64,000 nt of DNA. Origin: CAZKUR01 sp964556005 (GTDB lineage: Bacteria; Bacteroidota; Ignavibacteria; Ignavibacteriales; Ignavibacteriaceae). The stretch is from NCBI GenBank assembly GCA_964556005.1, contig CAZKUR010000010.1, positions 8,646-72,645 of the forward strand. The letters run 5' to 3'. The notes beneath the pieces were generated by a model. That model saw only the letters and a list, made by a program, of their open reading frames with translations, made no database searches and was not told the DNA's origin. A program made the position numbers and the translations under genes. Positions 10,301 through 18,392 of the stretch are shown here, one piece after another (position 1 is the stretch's first letter; every line of letters starts with the position of its first letter).

Positions 10301-10312
10301 ATTGAGAAGTAA
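7307..10312 (+). CDS. RND-family efflux permease (AcrB-like)
   Basis: The 1001-residue pump begins at an ATGA overlap with the adaptor. It has the RND layout: TM1 near the N-terminus (SPIAVILIIILLGGIYSFM), a first large periplasmic loop, TM2-6, TM7, a second loop and TM8-12. The proton-relay segment in TM4 reads GLIIDDAIVIVEQ (~residues 390-405), which keeps the paired Asp. Substrate class is not clear; the loop sequence is closer to the broad AcrB/MdtB type than to the CusA-type pumps at 21925 and 25651. Copies of its last ~35 codons survive at 11318 and 17595. Confidence 0.92.
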   Translation: MNNFYVKYKSPIAVILIIILLGGIYSFMHIQSALFPNITFPKIKVIADNGEQPVDKMTVTVTVPLENAIKRVPGLNLIRSATSRGSCEISAFFDWNSDINLDKQRIEARINEIKQNLPQGIDISIERMNPSIFPIMGFSISGKGYSQIDLRNIAEYTVKPFLSRIPGISEIGVGGGKVEEYHVILDPSKLSNLKITPQTVADKISASNFISSTGFINNYDRLYLTLTEATQNSKEELQNLVIINTPQRVIRLKDISKVEIGSERSYVKIKANGKIVPTIHILKQPNANLLEVVSSIEKELPKLQKILPKGVVLRPFYNQAEFVSDAIGSVRDVVWVGLLLAIFITIIFLKSFKASSVILVTIPITLCLTFIVLYAIGYTINIMTIGSIAAAIGLIIDDAIVIVEQIHRTHEENPEESSTTLVSKAIKYLLPAMVGSSLSTIVIFLPFFLMGGVAGAYFKVLTNAMIITLVCSYFVTWIGLPVIYILFTKKGSSLVKHKEIKQRNWVYFFIHKAWISIVFIIFLIAFSYYLIPKLPSGFLPKMDEGSIVLDFVSPPGTSLEGTDRMLDVVDHILQTTPEVQSFSRQIGTQNGFFITEPNTGDYTIQLKKNRHLTTEEVADKIRKRVEAKLPALQVDFGQIIEDMLGDLIATKQPISIKVFGDDQAKLQELAEKISDIVENTRGTADVFNGITIAGPNIIFQPKNAELAQYGLTPSELQYQINTKIKGTVVGNVLGQNQLFSIRMFDGKLLNSLADIKNSFISLNNGEVKPINEFTKIKFVKGVAEVDRENLKQEYDIVARLNNRDLGSTIAELQKKIGKEVKLPAGYEIVYGGAYEQQQKAFSDLLNILILAVLLVFTVSLFLFRKIRVSISIIFIAILGIAGSFLALFITGTPLNVGSYTGIIMIVGIIGENSIFIYLQYIDSKTRIVEKEDSIVNSISLRLRPTLMTAFGAITALLPLALGIGTGAQMHQPLAIAIIGGFIIALPLLLIVLPTILKLIEK

Positions 10313-10373
10313 CTCATTCAATTCATTAGGTTTAGTATTTAAGTGTTCATAACATCGATAAAAAAGATTTATT

Positions 10374-11231
10374 ATGCTTAATTATTTACAGGTTCTAATT
10401 CTTGCAATAGTACAGGGTGCTTGTGAATTGCTTCCTGTTTCGAGTTCTGCACACGTAATCATTGTTGAAAAAATCATGGGCTTAAATGCTTCATCTCCGG
10501 AAATGACTATGCTGCTTGTTATGTTGCATACGGGGACCATGTTCGCTGTATTAGTTTATTTTTGGAAAGGATGGAAGCGTGATTATTTTGCTTCAATGGT
10601 AAAGCTTCGAGACTTTGTTGTTCAGATTATTATTGCTTCATTCTTTACGGCAATTGTCGGCTTGGGATTAATAGAATTTATTGAAAAAGTTATTATGCAT
10701 GGTACAAAGAATGCACAGGTAGAGAGTTTATTTTCCAATTTATTTTTAATTTCAATTGCCTTGGCAGTAGTTGGTCTCTTGATTATTTATTCAGGTAAGC
10801 GTGAGGCGAAAATAAAACATTTCGAAGAAATTAAATCTAAACAATCAATTTGGATTGGAATAATTCAAGGTCTTGCAATACCTTTTCGAGGCTTTTCACG
10901 TTCAGGTTCAACCATTTCAACGGGACTTCTTTTCGGTTTGCCGAAGCAGAAACTTGAGGAATTTAGTTTTGCACTTGCAATAGTTTTAACTCCTGCTGCC
11001 CTTGTTAGGGAAGCTTATCGCTTAATAAAAAACCACTCGCTCAGTGGGCACGGCTCTATTCTGCATATTTTTATGCCCGGTATTATCGGAATGATTTTTA
11101 GTTTTATGGCAGGCATGTTTGCTTTAAAATTACTTTCCCGGCTGTTAGAAGGGGGGCGCTGGAAATGGTTTGGTTATTATTGTCTCATTATATCTATAGT
11201 ACTCTTTACTTTTTATACTAAGATATTTTGA
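10374..11231 (+). CDS. uppP: Undecaprenyl-diphosphatase (UppP/BacA)
   Basis: The 285-residue polytopic membrane protein has the two BacA/UppP signatures: QGACELLPVSSSAH near the N-terminus (the Q/E-x-x-x-E motif and SSS-x-H) and RGFSRSGSTIS near residue 170. It removes a phosphate from undecaprenyl diphosphate at the membrane to recycle the lipid carrier for cell wall and polysaccharide synthesis, and extra copies give bacitracin tolerance. It lies 61 bases after the RND permease and may be co-transcribed. The usual PGxSRS proline-glycine is RG here, a small deviation. Confidence 0.9.
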   Translation: MLNYLQVLILAIVQGACELLPVSSSAHVIIVEKIMGLNASSPEMTMLLVMLHTGTMFAVLVYFWKGWKRDYFASMVKLRDFVVQIIIASFFTAIVGLGLIEFIEKVIMHGTKNAQVESLFSNLFLISIALAVVGLLIIYSGKREAKIKHFEEIKSKQSIWIGIIQGLAIPFRGFSRSGSTISTGLLFGLPKQKLEEFSFALAIVLTPAALVREAYRLIKNHSLSGHGSILHIFMPGIIGMIFSFMAGMFALKLLSRLLEGGRWKWFGYYCLIISIVLFTFYTKIF

Positions 11232-11317
11232 ATATTCAAAACATAAACCATTTCATTAACTAGTTTATTAGGAATGTAAACTTAATTTTACTTTTGAATT
11301 CTTTTGTCCTATATACA

Positions 11318-11434
11318 GGTACCGGCGCACAAATGCATCAGCCTTTAGCAATTGCTATTATCGGAGGATTTATTATTGCGCTGCCGCTTTTGTTGATTGT
11401 ACTTCCTTCGATATTAAAAATAATTGAGAAATAA
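11318..11434 (+). pseudogene. Remnant: 3' end of a second RND permease gene
   Basis: From GGTACCGG (11318) to TAA 11434 the sequence reads TGAQMHQPLAIAIIGG and on to LPSILKIIEK-stop. This is the C-terminal ~37 residues of an RND permease, nearly identical in protein to the end of the pump at 7307. Homology stops at the stop codon and nothing upstream matches an RND pump. The codons differ from those at 10211-10312 at many third positions, so it is not a fresh copy of that gene's end. Confidence 0.85.
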
Positions 11435-11717
11435 AATTAAACTGTTATATAATTTAATTATATGAGAATAATATGAAAACGTAGATAAGTTATTTATCAT
11501 TCATTTTGGTACTCATTGGTTCATCATCTCAAACAAATAAAATTATATTACAGGCAATTGCATTGGATTCTTATCTAAAGTAGAAGAAAGAAAAATAATA
11601 TTTTATGTACTCATTCCACAATAAAGAAGCAGTTAAAGGTATTGATTGATTTATTGTGTCGAACGGACTGCTGCCATTGTAAATTTCTTTATTTCTCTTT
11701 GCGTTAAAAATAGTGAT
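11435..11717. other. Gene-poor stretch with a possible decayed signal peptide
   Basis: No intact gene is visible. From ATG 11473 a frame reads M-K-T-stop and then ISYLSFILVLIGSSSQTN, which resembles a secreted-protein leader with a TAG at codon 4 (11482-11484) and another stop ~35 codons later. This may be a dead small gene, but a chance reading is possible. Confidence 0.3.
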
Positions 11718-12896
11718 CTATTTTACCATAATTATATCATAGAATTCTTCGGGGTAAGTCCCAAGTGTATCGTATTTGCTGTTTTCCGTTATACCGTCAG
11801 TTACACACAAATATTTGGTATTATTACCATCCAAAGTGAAATATATTTTCCCGCCGTCATTCGAAAACATTGCATTGTATGCCCATCCGTAAGTATTAGT
11901 TTGGCAGACAGTAACCTCATTGTTATTAACAAAATCTTTGTAATACAAATTGCCGCTGCTTGAACCGACACAAGCTCCATTAATTCCCCAACTATTCTTT
12001 TTTACGTTGATTGCATTTATGTTGGGATATGTTACAGTATTTGTAGCCAGGTTAAGTAGTTTTTGCTGACCGTTATTCGAATAAAGAATCCATGTTCTTT
12101 CGGATCCCATAGCTATTATATTTGCATTATTATCATCGGTTTCACCAAGCCTTTTATATTCACGGGCTTCAAAATCGTATCTAAAAAGTATATAATAATC
12201 ATAGTGATAAGAATTTCCCTCTAATCCAAAAGCTACAATATCACCATAAGCATATTTTCCATCCGGTGAAGCAAAAATATTTCGTTCTATCATTCCCGTT
12301 TCTGTATCGGTTCCTTTTTCCGGCTGAGATAAGGCAAAAGCTTTGGGGCTTACAGCTACTGAGGAATCGCCTGTCACAACGTTATATCTTATTAAAAATG
12401 GCTGATATTCATCTCCATAACTTCTATCATTTGTAGCCGAACTATAGATTACAAATTGACCGTTTTCTGAAACATCTGATGTAGTTGGTTGGAAATAAGA
12501 ATAATCATTATTACCGGTTGGAGGTACTAAAGGTAAGTAATGAGCATTATCACCACTTAAATCTAAGTACAGTCCTTGTCCGCCGTCATCATTGAAGTCG
12601 GCATGTAATCCCATCGATAAAACATTGCCGTTAATATCTGCATTTTCAGTCATGCCTTGTGGTGGATAAGCATTTAAAAATGAAGTATAAGATAGTTGGT
12701 TATTTTCAAATTTTAGTAAAGCTATAAGAGGAGTTTCACCTAATACCTTTTCATTTCCCGGTTTGTAATAAGCCAAGAATGATACTGATTCTTTTTCTCC
12801 GCTACTATTGGGATCAACAGGATTACTTTTTTTAGAACAAGCATTAAAAAAAAGCGATAGAATTATTAACGATATTAAAGTAAAATTATTTTTCAT
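11718..12896 (-). CDS. Lipoprotein with WD40/TolB-like propeller repeats, function unknown
   Basis: The 392-residue protein begins with a lipoprotein signal (SLIILSLFFNAC, Cys 20), and a GAAGGAAAAG ribosome binding site precedes the start. The body has repeated units of the type NGQFVIYSSATNDRSYGDEY, DGKYAYGDIVAFGLEGNSYH and DGGKIYFTLDGNNTKYLCVT, as in PD40/TolB-like propellers that report values along a time or state axis. It lies downstream of the regulator at 13154 on the same strand and 257 bases away, with a 20-base dyad (13040-13059) in between. It may be a target of that two-component pair. Confidence 0.6.
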   Translation of the reverse strand: MKNNFTLISLIILSLFFNACSKKSNPVDPNSSGEKESVSFLAYYKPGNEKVLGETPLIALLKFENNQLSYTSFLNAYPPQGMTENADINGNVLSMGLHADFNDDGGQGLYLDLSGDNAHYLPLVPPTGNNDYSYFQPTTSDVSENGQFVIYSSATNDRSYGDEYQPFLIRYNVVTGDSSVAVSPKAFALSQPEKGTDTETGMIERNIFASPDGKYAYGDIVAFGLEGNSYHYDYYILFRYDFEAREYKRLGETDDNNANIIAMGSERTWILYSNNGQQKLLNLATNTVTYPNINAINVKKNSWGINGACVGSSSGNLYYKDFVNNNEVTVCQTNTYGWAYNAMFSNDGGKIYFTLDGNNTKYLCVTDGITENSKYDTLGTYPEEFYDIIMVK

Positions 12897-13039
12897 TTCT
12901 TTTCCTTCGTCATTTGTTAAAAATAAAAATTTGTTGAGACAGCCCGCAGTCGTCTCAAATCTTTTTCTCTATTATTTTTTAATTACGCGGTAATATTTTT
13001 ATTAACAATATTAAATTGGCGAAAAATTATTATTGAACA

Positions 13040-13059
13040 AATGACACAAATGCGTCATT
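13040..13059. promoter_or_regulatory. Candidate operator dyad upstream of the lipoprotein gene
   Basis: AATGACACAAATGCGTCATT is a 20-base near-palindrome: AATGAC at one end, GTCATT at the other, 16 of 20 positions symmetric. It lies 144 bases before the lipoprotein start on the minus strand. A related 20-mer, identical at 16 positions, is at 13830-13849 just upstream of the regulator gene. A NarL-type regulator site is possible. Confidence 0.35.
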
Positions 13060-13153
13060 TTTATTGGTGCACATCGAATTAAATATTTATAAACGAACAG
13101 GAAAAATTATGGTATCGGGGAGATGTAGATTAAAGTTCATTGAAAAAAGAGGA

Positions 13154-13783
13154 TTAGATAATTCTCTGCCTTATTGCTTTTACAACAGCTTGAGATTTAG
13201 AATGTACGTGAAGTTTTTCATAAATATTGCGTATATGGTTGCGTACAGTTTGAATGCTGATAAATAATTTTTCTGCAATAGTTGAATTATCCAATCCTTC
13301 AACCAGCAAATTAAGTATTTCGGTTTCTCTTTTAGTAAGTGAAATATTTTCGCTTTTTGCTGGAATGTAATTCTTAAAAAGTGTAAGAACTTTTTTAGCA
13401 ATACTTGCAGTCATAGGGCTGCCGCCATTAATGCTTTCTTCTAATGCTGTTAAAATTTTTAAAGGGGATGTGTTCTTTAATAGGTAACCGTCGGCACCGG
13501 CTAAAATAGCTTCCATAATATTATTATCATCGTCAAATATAGTCAGCATAATAATTTTTAATTGCGGGAATTTGTTTTTTATTATCGGGATAGCTTCAAT
13601 ACCGGATAAATTAAGTAAATTTATATCCAATAAAAGAACCTCTTCCTTACCTGAAAGATATGCTATTCCATCTTCAGCGCTTACAAATGAATCCACACAT
13701 TCAAATCCATCTGTTGCATCCAATAAGGAGACTAAACCTTTACGGAAATCAGGGTGATCTTCTATTATTGATACTTTTATCAT
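13154..13783 (-). CDS. NarL/FixJ-family response regulator
   Basis: The 209-residue protein has a receiver domain (IIEDHP acid pocket at residues 6-11, phosphoacceptor D53 in LLLDINLLNLSG, conserved T and K in IIMLTIFDDD and LLKNTSPLK). A C-terminal LuxR-type helix-turn-helix follows (LTKRETEILNLLVEGLDN, IAEKLFISIQTVRNHI). It is a DNA-binding transcription regulator. It follows the hybrid-sensor kinase gene (13840) with a 56-base gap on the same strand; HisKA_3 kinases usually pair with this regulator class, so they are almost surely partners. Confidence 0.93.
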   Translation of the reverse strand: MIKVSIIEDHPDFRKGLVSLLDATDGFECVDSFVSAEDGIAYLSGKEEVLLLDINLLNLSGIEAIPIIKNKFPQLKIIMLTIFDDDNNIMEAILAGADGYLLKNTSPLKILTALEESINGGSPMTASIAKKVLTLFKNYIPAKSENISLTKRETEILNLLVEGLDNSTIAEKLFISIQTVRNHIRNIYEKLHVHSKSQAVVKAIRQRII

Positions 13784-13829
13784 TTTTAAAATATTTTCAC
13801 AAAAGATTCGAATTAAAACTTAAAAAAGC

Positions 13830-13849
13830 AATAACACATTTACGTCATT
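13830..13849. promoter_or_regulatory. Second copy of the dyad, upstream of the response regulator
   Basis: AATAACACATTTACGTCATT matches the site at 13040-13059 at 16 of 20 positions. It covers the stop codon of the kinase gene, so part of the sequence is coding, and its own symmetry is weaker. Autoregulation of the regulator gene is possible. Confidence 0.25.
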
Positions 13850-16800
13850 TTAAGTGTTAAATTAATTTTTGTCCCTTTAGCTTTTACGGGTTTGATTTTA
13901 AATTCAGCGTTAATTTCTTCGGCTCTTTTATTCATATTTGTTAAACCGTGGCCTTTATTTTTGGCTTCATTGAGGTCAAATCCCAAACCGTCATCAGTAA
14001 TTGACAGAAAAATATACGAACCTTCATTTTTAATATTTAGTTCAACATTTTTAGCTTCTGCGTATTTTAAAATATTATTTAAAGCTTCTTTTATTATTAG
14101 ATAAACATTTTGTTTAATCTTAGATTCAAGCATTATTTCGTCATTAAAAACGTTTGCAGAGGAATTAAACTTAATTTCTTTTTCCCTGAACAATTCCGCA
14201 AAATTTTCATTTATTCTTACAATTAAATTTGATAATGATTCCCGGTGTGGTTTTATTGCCCAGATTAAATCAGTTATTGAAGAAGAGGCTTCTGCAATCA
14301 GGCTTTCTGCTTTCCCGAATAGATTTTGAATTTTCCCGTTATCATTTTTTATAGCATACTTAATTAAAGTAAGATAGATACCAACGCTGCTAATAGTTGA
14401 AGCAAGGTCATCGTGCAAATCCCGTGATAGTTTTTCCCGAATTTGCTCTTGCTCAATTGCAAATAAGCGTTTTATTCGCTCTCGTCCATAGTAAAGATGC
14501 ATAAGTGTGATAGTGACAATTACACTTGATACCGGCAAAATAGTTGAGAACAAAATATTTTCATATTCCAGAAAATTATATTGAATATAGTATGCACTTA
14601 ACAAAAACAAAGAACTAATTAGAACAAAAGTAATAGCCCAGTTATATCTTTTGTAGCCGCGTATTGAAGAATACCCGATAAATAAAATGATGAAAATCCA
14701 CTTAAGCGACTCAAATAAATTATGCGGGTCAAAAATTAATCTTAAAAGTTGATGTTTAATAATCAACAAATTTTTCCTATATCCTTCTACATCGGAAATA
14801 GTGAGATTGCTGCCTGCTTTTATATGCTTAATAGTTTTAATTAATCCGGAAGGAAAAATGATTTTTGCTGTTACGAATTTATTATTTTGAATCCGGATCG
14901 TTTTCGCAATTTCATTCATCGAACCATAACCGGAGCCGCCGGTTACTACCTCAAAATCGATCAAACTTGATTCTTTATTTACACTGCTTTCTTGATAGAT
15001 ATAAATTTTGGAACCAATTCCATTTCTATTGTTCACAAATCCTTTAATTTTTAGTTTAATGTATTTCGTATTATCAAGTTTGTTTTCTAGTATCGCACTG
15101 CTTTCGCCAACATAATTGGAGATGTATAAATCTAAGTCGCCGTCATTATCCAAATCACCGGCGGCAGAACCTGAACTGTAGCCATTTATTCCTGCATCAT
15201 ATTCAATAGTTTTATCTTGAAATTTATTGCGGTTGTTTTTGTACAATTTATTTTCTCCGACATTCGACAAATAAATATCTTTAAACCCGTCTCCGTCAAA
15301 ATCTGCAATAATTGCCCCGTAACTTTCCAGTGAATCAATTCCGATTAATTCGCTTGTCCTGTCGATAAATATTCCATTACCATTATTTATATAGAGCCGG
15401 TTGGAAGTTTTACGGTTAGTAACGTATAAATCTAAATCCGCATCGTTATCAATATCGCTAAAAACAACAGCATTGCTTTTTGAGTAAGCTTCTCCTCCGA
15501 CTTTGGCTTTGTCAGTAATATTTTCAAAATATAGCTTTCCTTTCTCCATCAATAGATTCTTAAACAGTAGATTTTTCCTTGACCAATTTGCAACATAAAG
15601 ATCTATATCTCCGTCATTATCGATATCGCCGAAAGAACATCCGGTACCTCCATTAATCGATTTTAACCCGACCTCATCAGTAATTTCTCTAAATAAACCG
15701 GCGCCATTATTTAAGAATAATCTATTTGAACTATTTTCGTTGGCAATAAAAATATCTAAATCTCCGTCATTATCAACATCGCCAAATATTACGGAATTTG
15801 TTCTATCATTGTTATCCCCGGTCGCTTTGCAAATGGATGAATAGTCAATGAAGCGGCCATTTCCTAAATTTTTATAAATTTTATTTTTCCCATTTAATAC
15901 TGTTACGTAAAGATCGTCATATCCATCGTTATCTAAGTCGCCGGCACAAGCTCCTAAGTTAAATTTATTACCTTCACTTTCATTAGAGCCACTCACACCT
16001 CGTTCTTCACTTTCATCAATGAATTTACCATTAAGTTTATTAATGTATAAGTGATTCGCTTCGAATAACCCGCAAGTAAAAATATCTACAAAACCATCTT
16101 TATTGAAATCATCCATCACTGCGCCATATTCATCATCAACCTTCTTTGATTTAAAGTAAATATTAATTTTATTAAATCCCTTCCAGCCCATAAAAATAGT
16201 TTTTGATTTATTTTTACCAAACTTTAAAATTGTTCCGTCATTTCCAACTATCCAGCCCAAAGTATCGGAAATCATTTTCACGGAATTTAATTTATATTTA
16301 ACAGGGGAGTTAAGCTTTGTCCAATTATGATTTTTATAATTTAATATTAGGCCACCATTGCCGACAGCAGTTAAAATTCCGTTAGGCGAAAAATCAAATG
16401 AATTAATTATATTCAATAAATTATTTTTTGATAACACAACAGTCGTATCGGATTCAATTGTGCATAATAAAGAATCCTTTATGAAAAATATTTTTTTATT
16501 AAAAATTTTCAGTAATCTTGCATTTTTAGAACCTTTAAAAAGTTCCCAATTTTTAAAATTAAACCTAAATATTCCTGCTTGATAAGAAATAACGATCAGA
16601 TCAGAATCACTACTGAAATTTATTTGAGACAAATTTCTATTGCTCGGTGGTGTTAAGTATTTCCATTTCCCAAATTTGTAAAGGGCTATCTCACCTAAAC
16701 CGCTGATAACTCCGAAATTCTTATTCTTAAACTTTAAGGAGGATACCGTATTTGCGAGAGGATTAAAGACCTCCTTCCAATTTTTACCATTGTAAAAAAA

Positions 16801-17148
16801 TAATTTTGATTCTTGGTAATCAGATACAGTTGAAACCCAAACCGAATTGAAGCTTAAAAAACATATTAAAGAAGGAACTGCATCCGGTTGCGGTGACATC
16901 AGTTTCCATAGATTATTTTTCAAAACAATTACCTGATTACCGAATGCAATCGCAGAAGTATCGTTAATAAATTGCAGATTTTTTAGATTTGAGTAAATCG
17001 GTGAGGTTTCCAAATTCCATGTATATTCTTCTTGTGGTAAGATTGATGAAGTCAGAAAAAGTACTAACAAAAAGGCAATAGATTTAACCGGCAAGTTTGA
17101 TCCTATTTTATAATTCATAGAATCCAGATTGGGTTTCCATTTAAGCAT
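13840..17148 (-). CDS. Large sensor histidine kinase with propeller, FG-GAP repeats and ASPIC/UnbV-like domain
   Basis: The ORF encodes 1102 residues; an internal ATG at 17118 would give a tidier signal peptide (NLPVKSIAFLLVLFL). Residues ~40-320 look like a YCF48/BNR-type propeller. Residues ~330-700 carry at least six FG-GAP/VCBS repeats with Ca-binding-like D-x-D-x-D-G/D loops (DFNKDGFVDIF, DLDNDGYDDLY, DVDNDGDLDIF). Next is an ASPIC/UnbV-like segment (NRNGIGSKIYIYQ; VTGGSGYGSMNEIAKTIRI; FPSGLIKTI). One to three membrane helices follow near 790-860. The C-terminus is HisKA_3 (SRDLHDDLAST, His near residue 910) and HATPase_c (EALNNILKYA; ITDDGLGFD; GHGLTNM). It pairs with the NarL-type regulator at 13154. 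Ligand unknown. Confidence 0.85.
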   Translation of the reverse strand: MLKWKPNLDSMNYKIGSNLPVKSIAFLLVLFLTSSILPQEEYTWNLETSPIYSNLKNLQFINDTSAIAFGNQVIVLKNNLWKLMSPQPDAVPSLICFLSFNSVWVSTVSDYQESKLFFYNGKNWKEVFNPLANTVSSLKFKNKNFGVISGLGEIALYKFGKWKYLTPPSNRNLSQINFSSDSDLIVISYQAGIFRFNFKNWELFKGSKNARLLKIFNKKIFFIKDSLLCTIESDTTVVLSKNNLLNIINSFDFSPNGILTAVGNGGLILNYKNHNWTKLNSPVKYKLNSVKMISDTLGWIVGNDGTILKFGKNKSKTIFMGWKGFNKINIYFKSKKVDDEYGAVMDDFNKDGFVDIFTCGLFEANHLYINKLNGKFIDESEERGVSGSNESEGNKFNLGACAGDLDNDGYDDLYVTVLNGKNKIYKNLGNGRFIDYSSICKATGDNNDRTNSVIFGDVDNDGDLDIFIANENSSNRLFLNNGAGLFREITDEVGLKSINGGTGCSFGDIDNDGDIDLYVANWSRKNLLFKNLLMEKGKLYFENITDKAKVGGEAYSKSNAVVFSDIDNDADLDLYVTNRKTSNRLYINNGNGIFIDRTSELIGIDSLESYGAIIADFDGDGFKDIYLSNVGENKLYKNNRNKFQDKTIEYDAGINGYSSGSAAGDLDNDGDLDLYISNYVGESSAILENKLDNTKYIKLKIKGFVNNRNGIGSKIYIYQESSVNKESSLIDFEVVTGGSGYGSMNEIAKTIRIQNNKFVTAKIIFPSGLIKTIKHIKAGSNLTISDVEGYRKNLLIIKHQLLRLIFDPHNLFESLKWIFIILFIGYSSIRGYKRYNWAITFVLISSLFLLSAYYIQYNFLEYENILFSTILPVSSVIVTITLMHLYYGRERIKRLFAIEQEQIREKLSRDLHDDLASTISSVGIYLTLIKYAIKNDNGKIQNLFGKAESLIAEASSSITDLIWAIKPHRESLSNLIVRINENFAELFREKEIKFNSSANVFNDEIMLESKIKQNVYLIIKEALNNILKYAEAKNVELNIKNEGSYIFLSITDDGLGFDLNEAKNKGHGLTNMNKRAEEINAEFKIKPVKAKGTKINLTLKMT

Positions 17149-17594
17149 GGATAAAATAATATTTAAAAGTATAAAATAAATCCCCCCTTTTGTGGAGATG
17201 GCATTTATTACAAATTGGTTTTTTTATATGTTCATTCATCAGCGACAAATCTAATGTTATAAATATATAAATGCAATTCTATCCTAATAAAAACATGTAG
17301 TTGTCTTACCACAAAAATGTAATTAACCTAAATAATAAGTTGTCCGTTAAAGTATTACGATAGGGTAACGGAGAGACGGTATAGGGCTATAGTTTGGAGG
17401 TCTACTCGGAAATAATATCTAAACTGTTTTTTGTATTGCAGTTCATAAAAATTATAAATTGTTAAACCAAGGAAAAAATTAATATTTTTCCGGAACTTTT
17501 TTATATAGTTATTTTATGCAGGTTATGGTATTTCGTATACTTCTTTGATGGCATTGCTTTACTTCAGCTTGCTTTTGAAATTGAAAACAGAACT

Positions 17595-17699
17595 CAAATG
17601 CATCAGCCTTTGGCAATTGCTATTATCGGAGGATTTATTATTGCGCTGCCGCTTTTGTTGATTGTACTTCCGTCAATATTAAAAATCATAGAGAAATAA
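17595..17699 (+). pseudogene. Remnant: 3' end of a third RND permease gene
   Basis: TQMHQPLAIAIIGGF to LPSILKIIEK-stop, 33 codons from ATG 17598 to TAA 17699. Over these codons it encodes the same protein as the remnant at 11333-11434. Five codons differ and all five changes are silent (Leu, Pro, Ser, Ile, Ile). There is no RND homology upstream. The silent-only pattern means both pieces were under protein-level selection after they diverged, then lost their upstream parts. Confidence 0.85.
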
Positions 17700-18377
17700 T
17701 TTCTACACTAATTTTTTCCCAATCACGGGAGACACAATTAATATTTTAATGATGGGGACAGAATTCAGGCAATTAAAATCAACTCAAGAAAATTATCAAA
17801 ATATTCATTTGAGATAGTGTTTATAATGAGGCAATTCTAAATGAGGAACAAAAATTAGTAACTTTAAAATATTTAAAGAAACTAATTACTTCCTGTTAAT
17901 ATTTAGTTTTATCAATCAATTTTGTGCTCTTAGAATTCATATTTAATAGTTCAAATTTTAAGCTATTTAACAGAATTAATGTTAATTATGTGGTATTAAT
18001 TATACTAAAATTAAATTTTTAAGTCTATAATATTAATTGTGTACAATTGTTGTTTTATTAAAATAGAATTACTATGTTAACACCGGTTGAAAAATTACTC
18101 CCCCTTTTGTAATTTCTTAATTCAGTAAAGGGATATAACTGATAAGGTTCAGTTAAAATAACTGGATAAGGTTCTTTCAAAGAATTCAACCGTTTACTTT
18201 TTACTCTCCAGAGAGGGATTGAGTATAATTCAATAACACCAAATTTATTATTTGTAATTTATTAAATCGCATTAGTGAATTAGATTACGGATAAAAACAG
18301 TTCTTATATAATTTGTGAAGTTATAGCATAAATTGATAAAATTGCAGATATAACTACAATCCTATTTATTGTTTTTG

Positions 18378-18383
18378 AAGGAG
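18378..18383 (+). promoter_or_regulatory. Ribosome binding site that fixes the start at 18393
   Basis: AAGGAG lies 9 bases before ATG 18393. An in-frame TTG at 18369 lies upstream of this site and is not the likely start. Confidence 0.7.
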
Positions 18384-18392
18384 AAAATATTT

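Larger units (their letters stand above)
17149..18392. other. 1.2 kb without an intact gene
   Basis: The only coding-like item is the RND gene remnant at 17595-17699. A small inverted repeat CCGTTA/TAACGG (17344-17349 and 17366-17371) is also present. The rest is AT-rich with no long open frame. As it separates the divergent kinase gene (minus) and the receptor gene (plus), it must hold both promoters and looks like a site of past gene loss. Confidence 0.6.
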
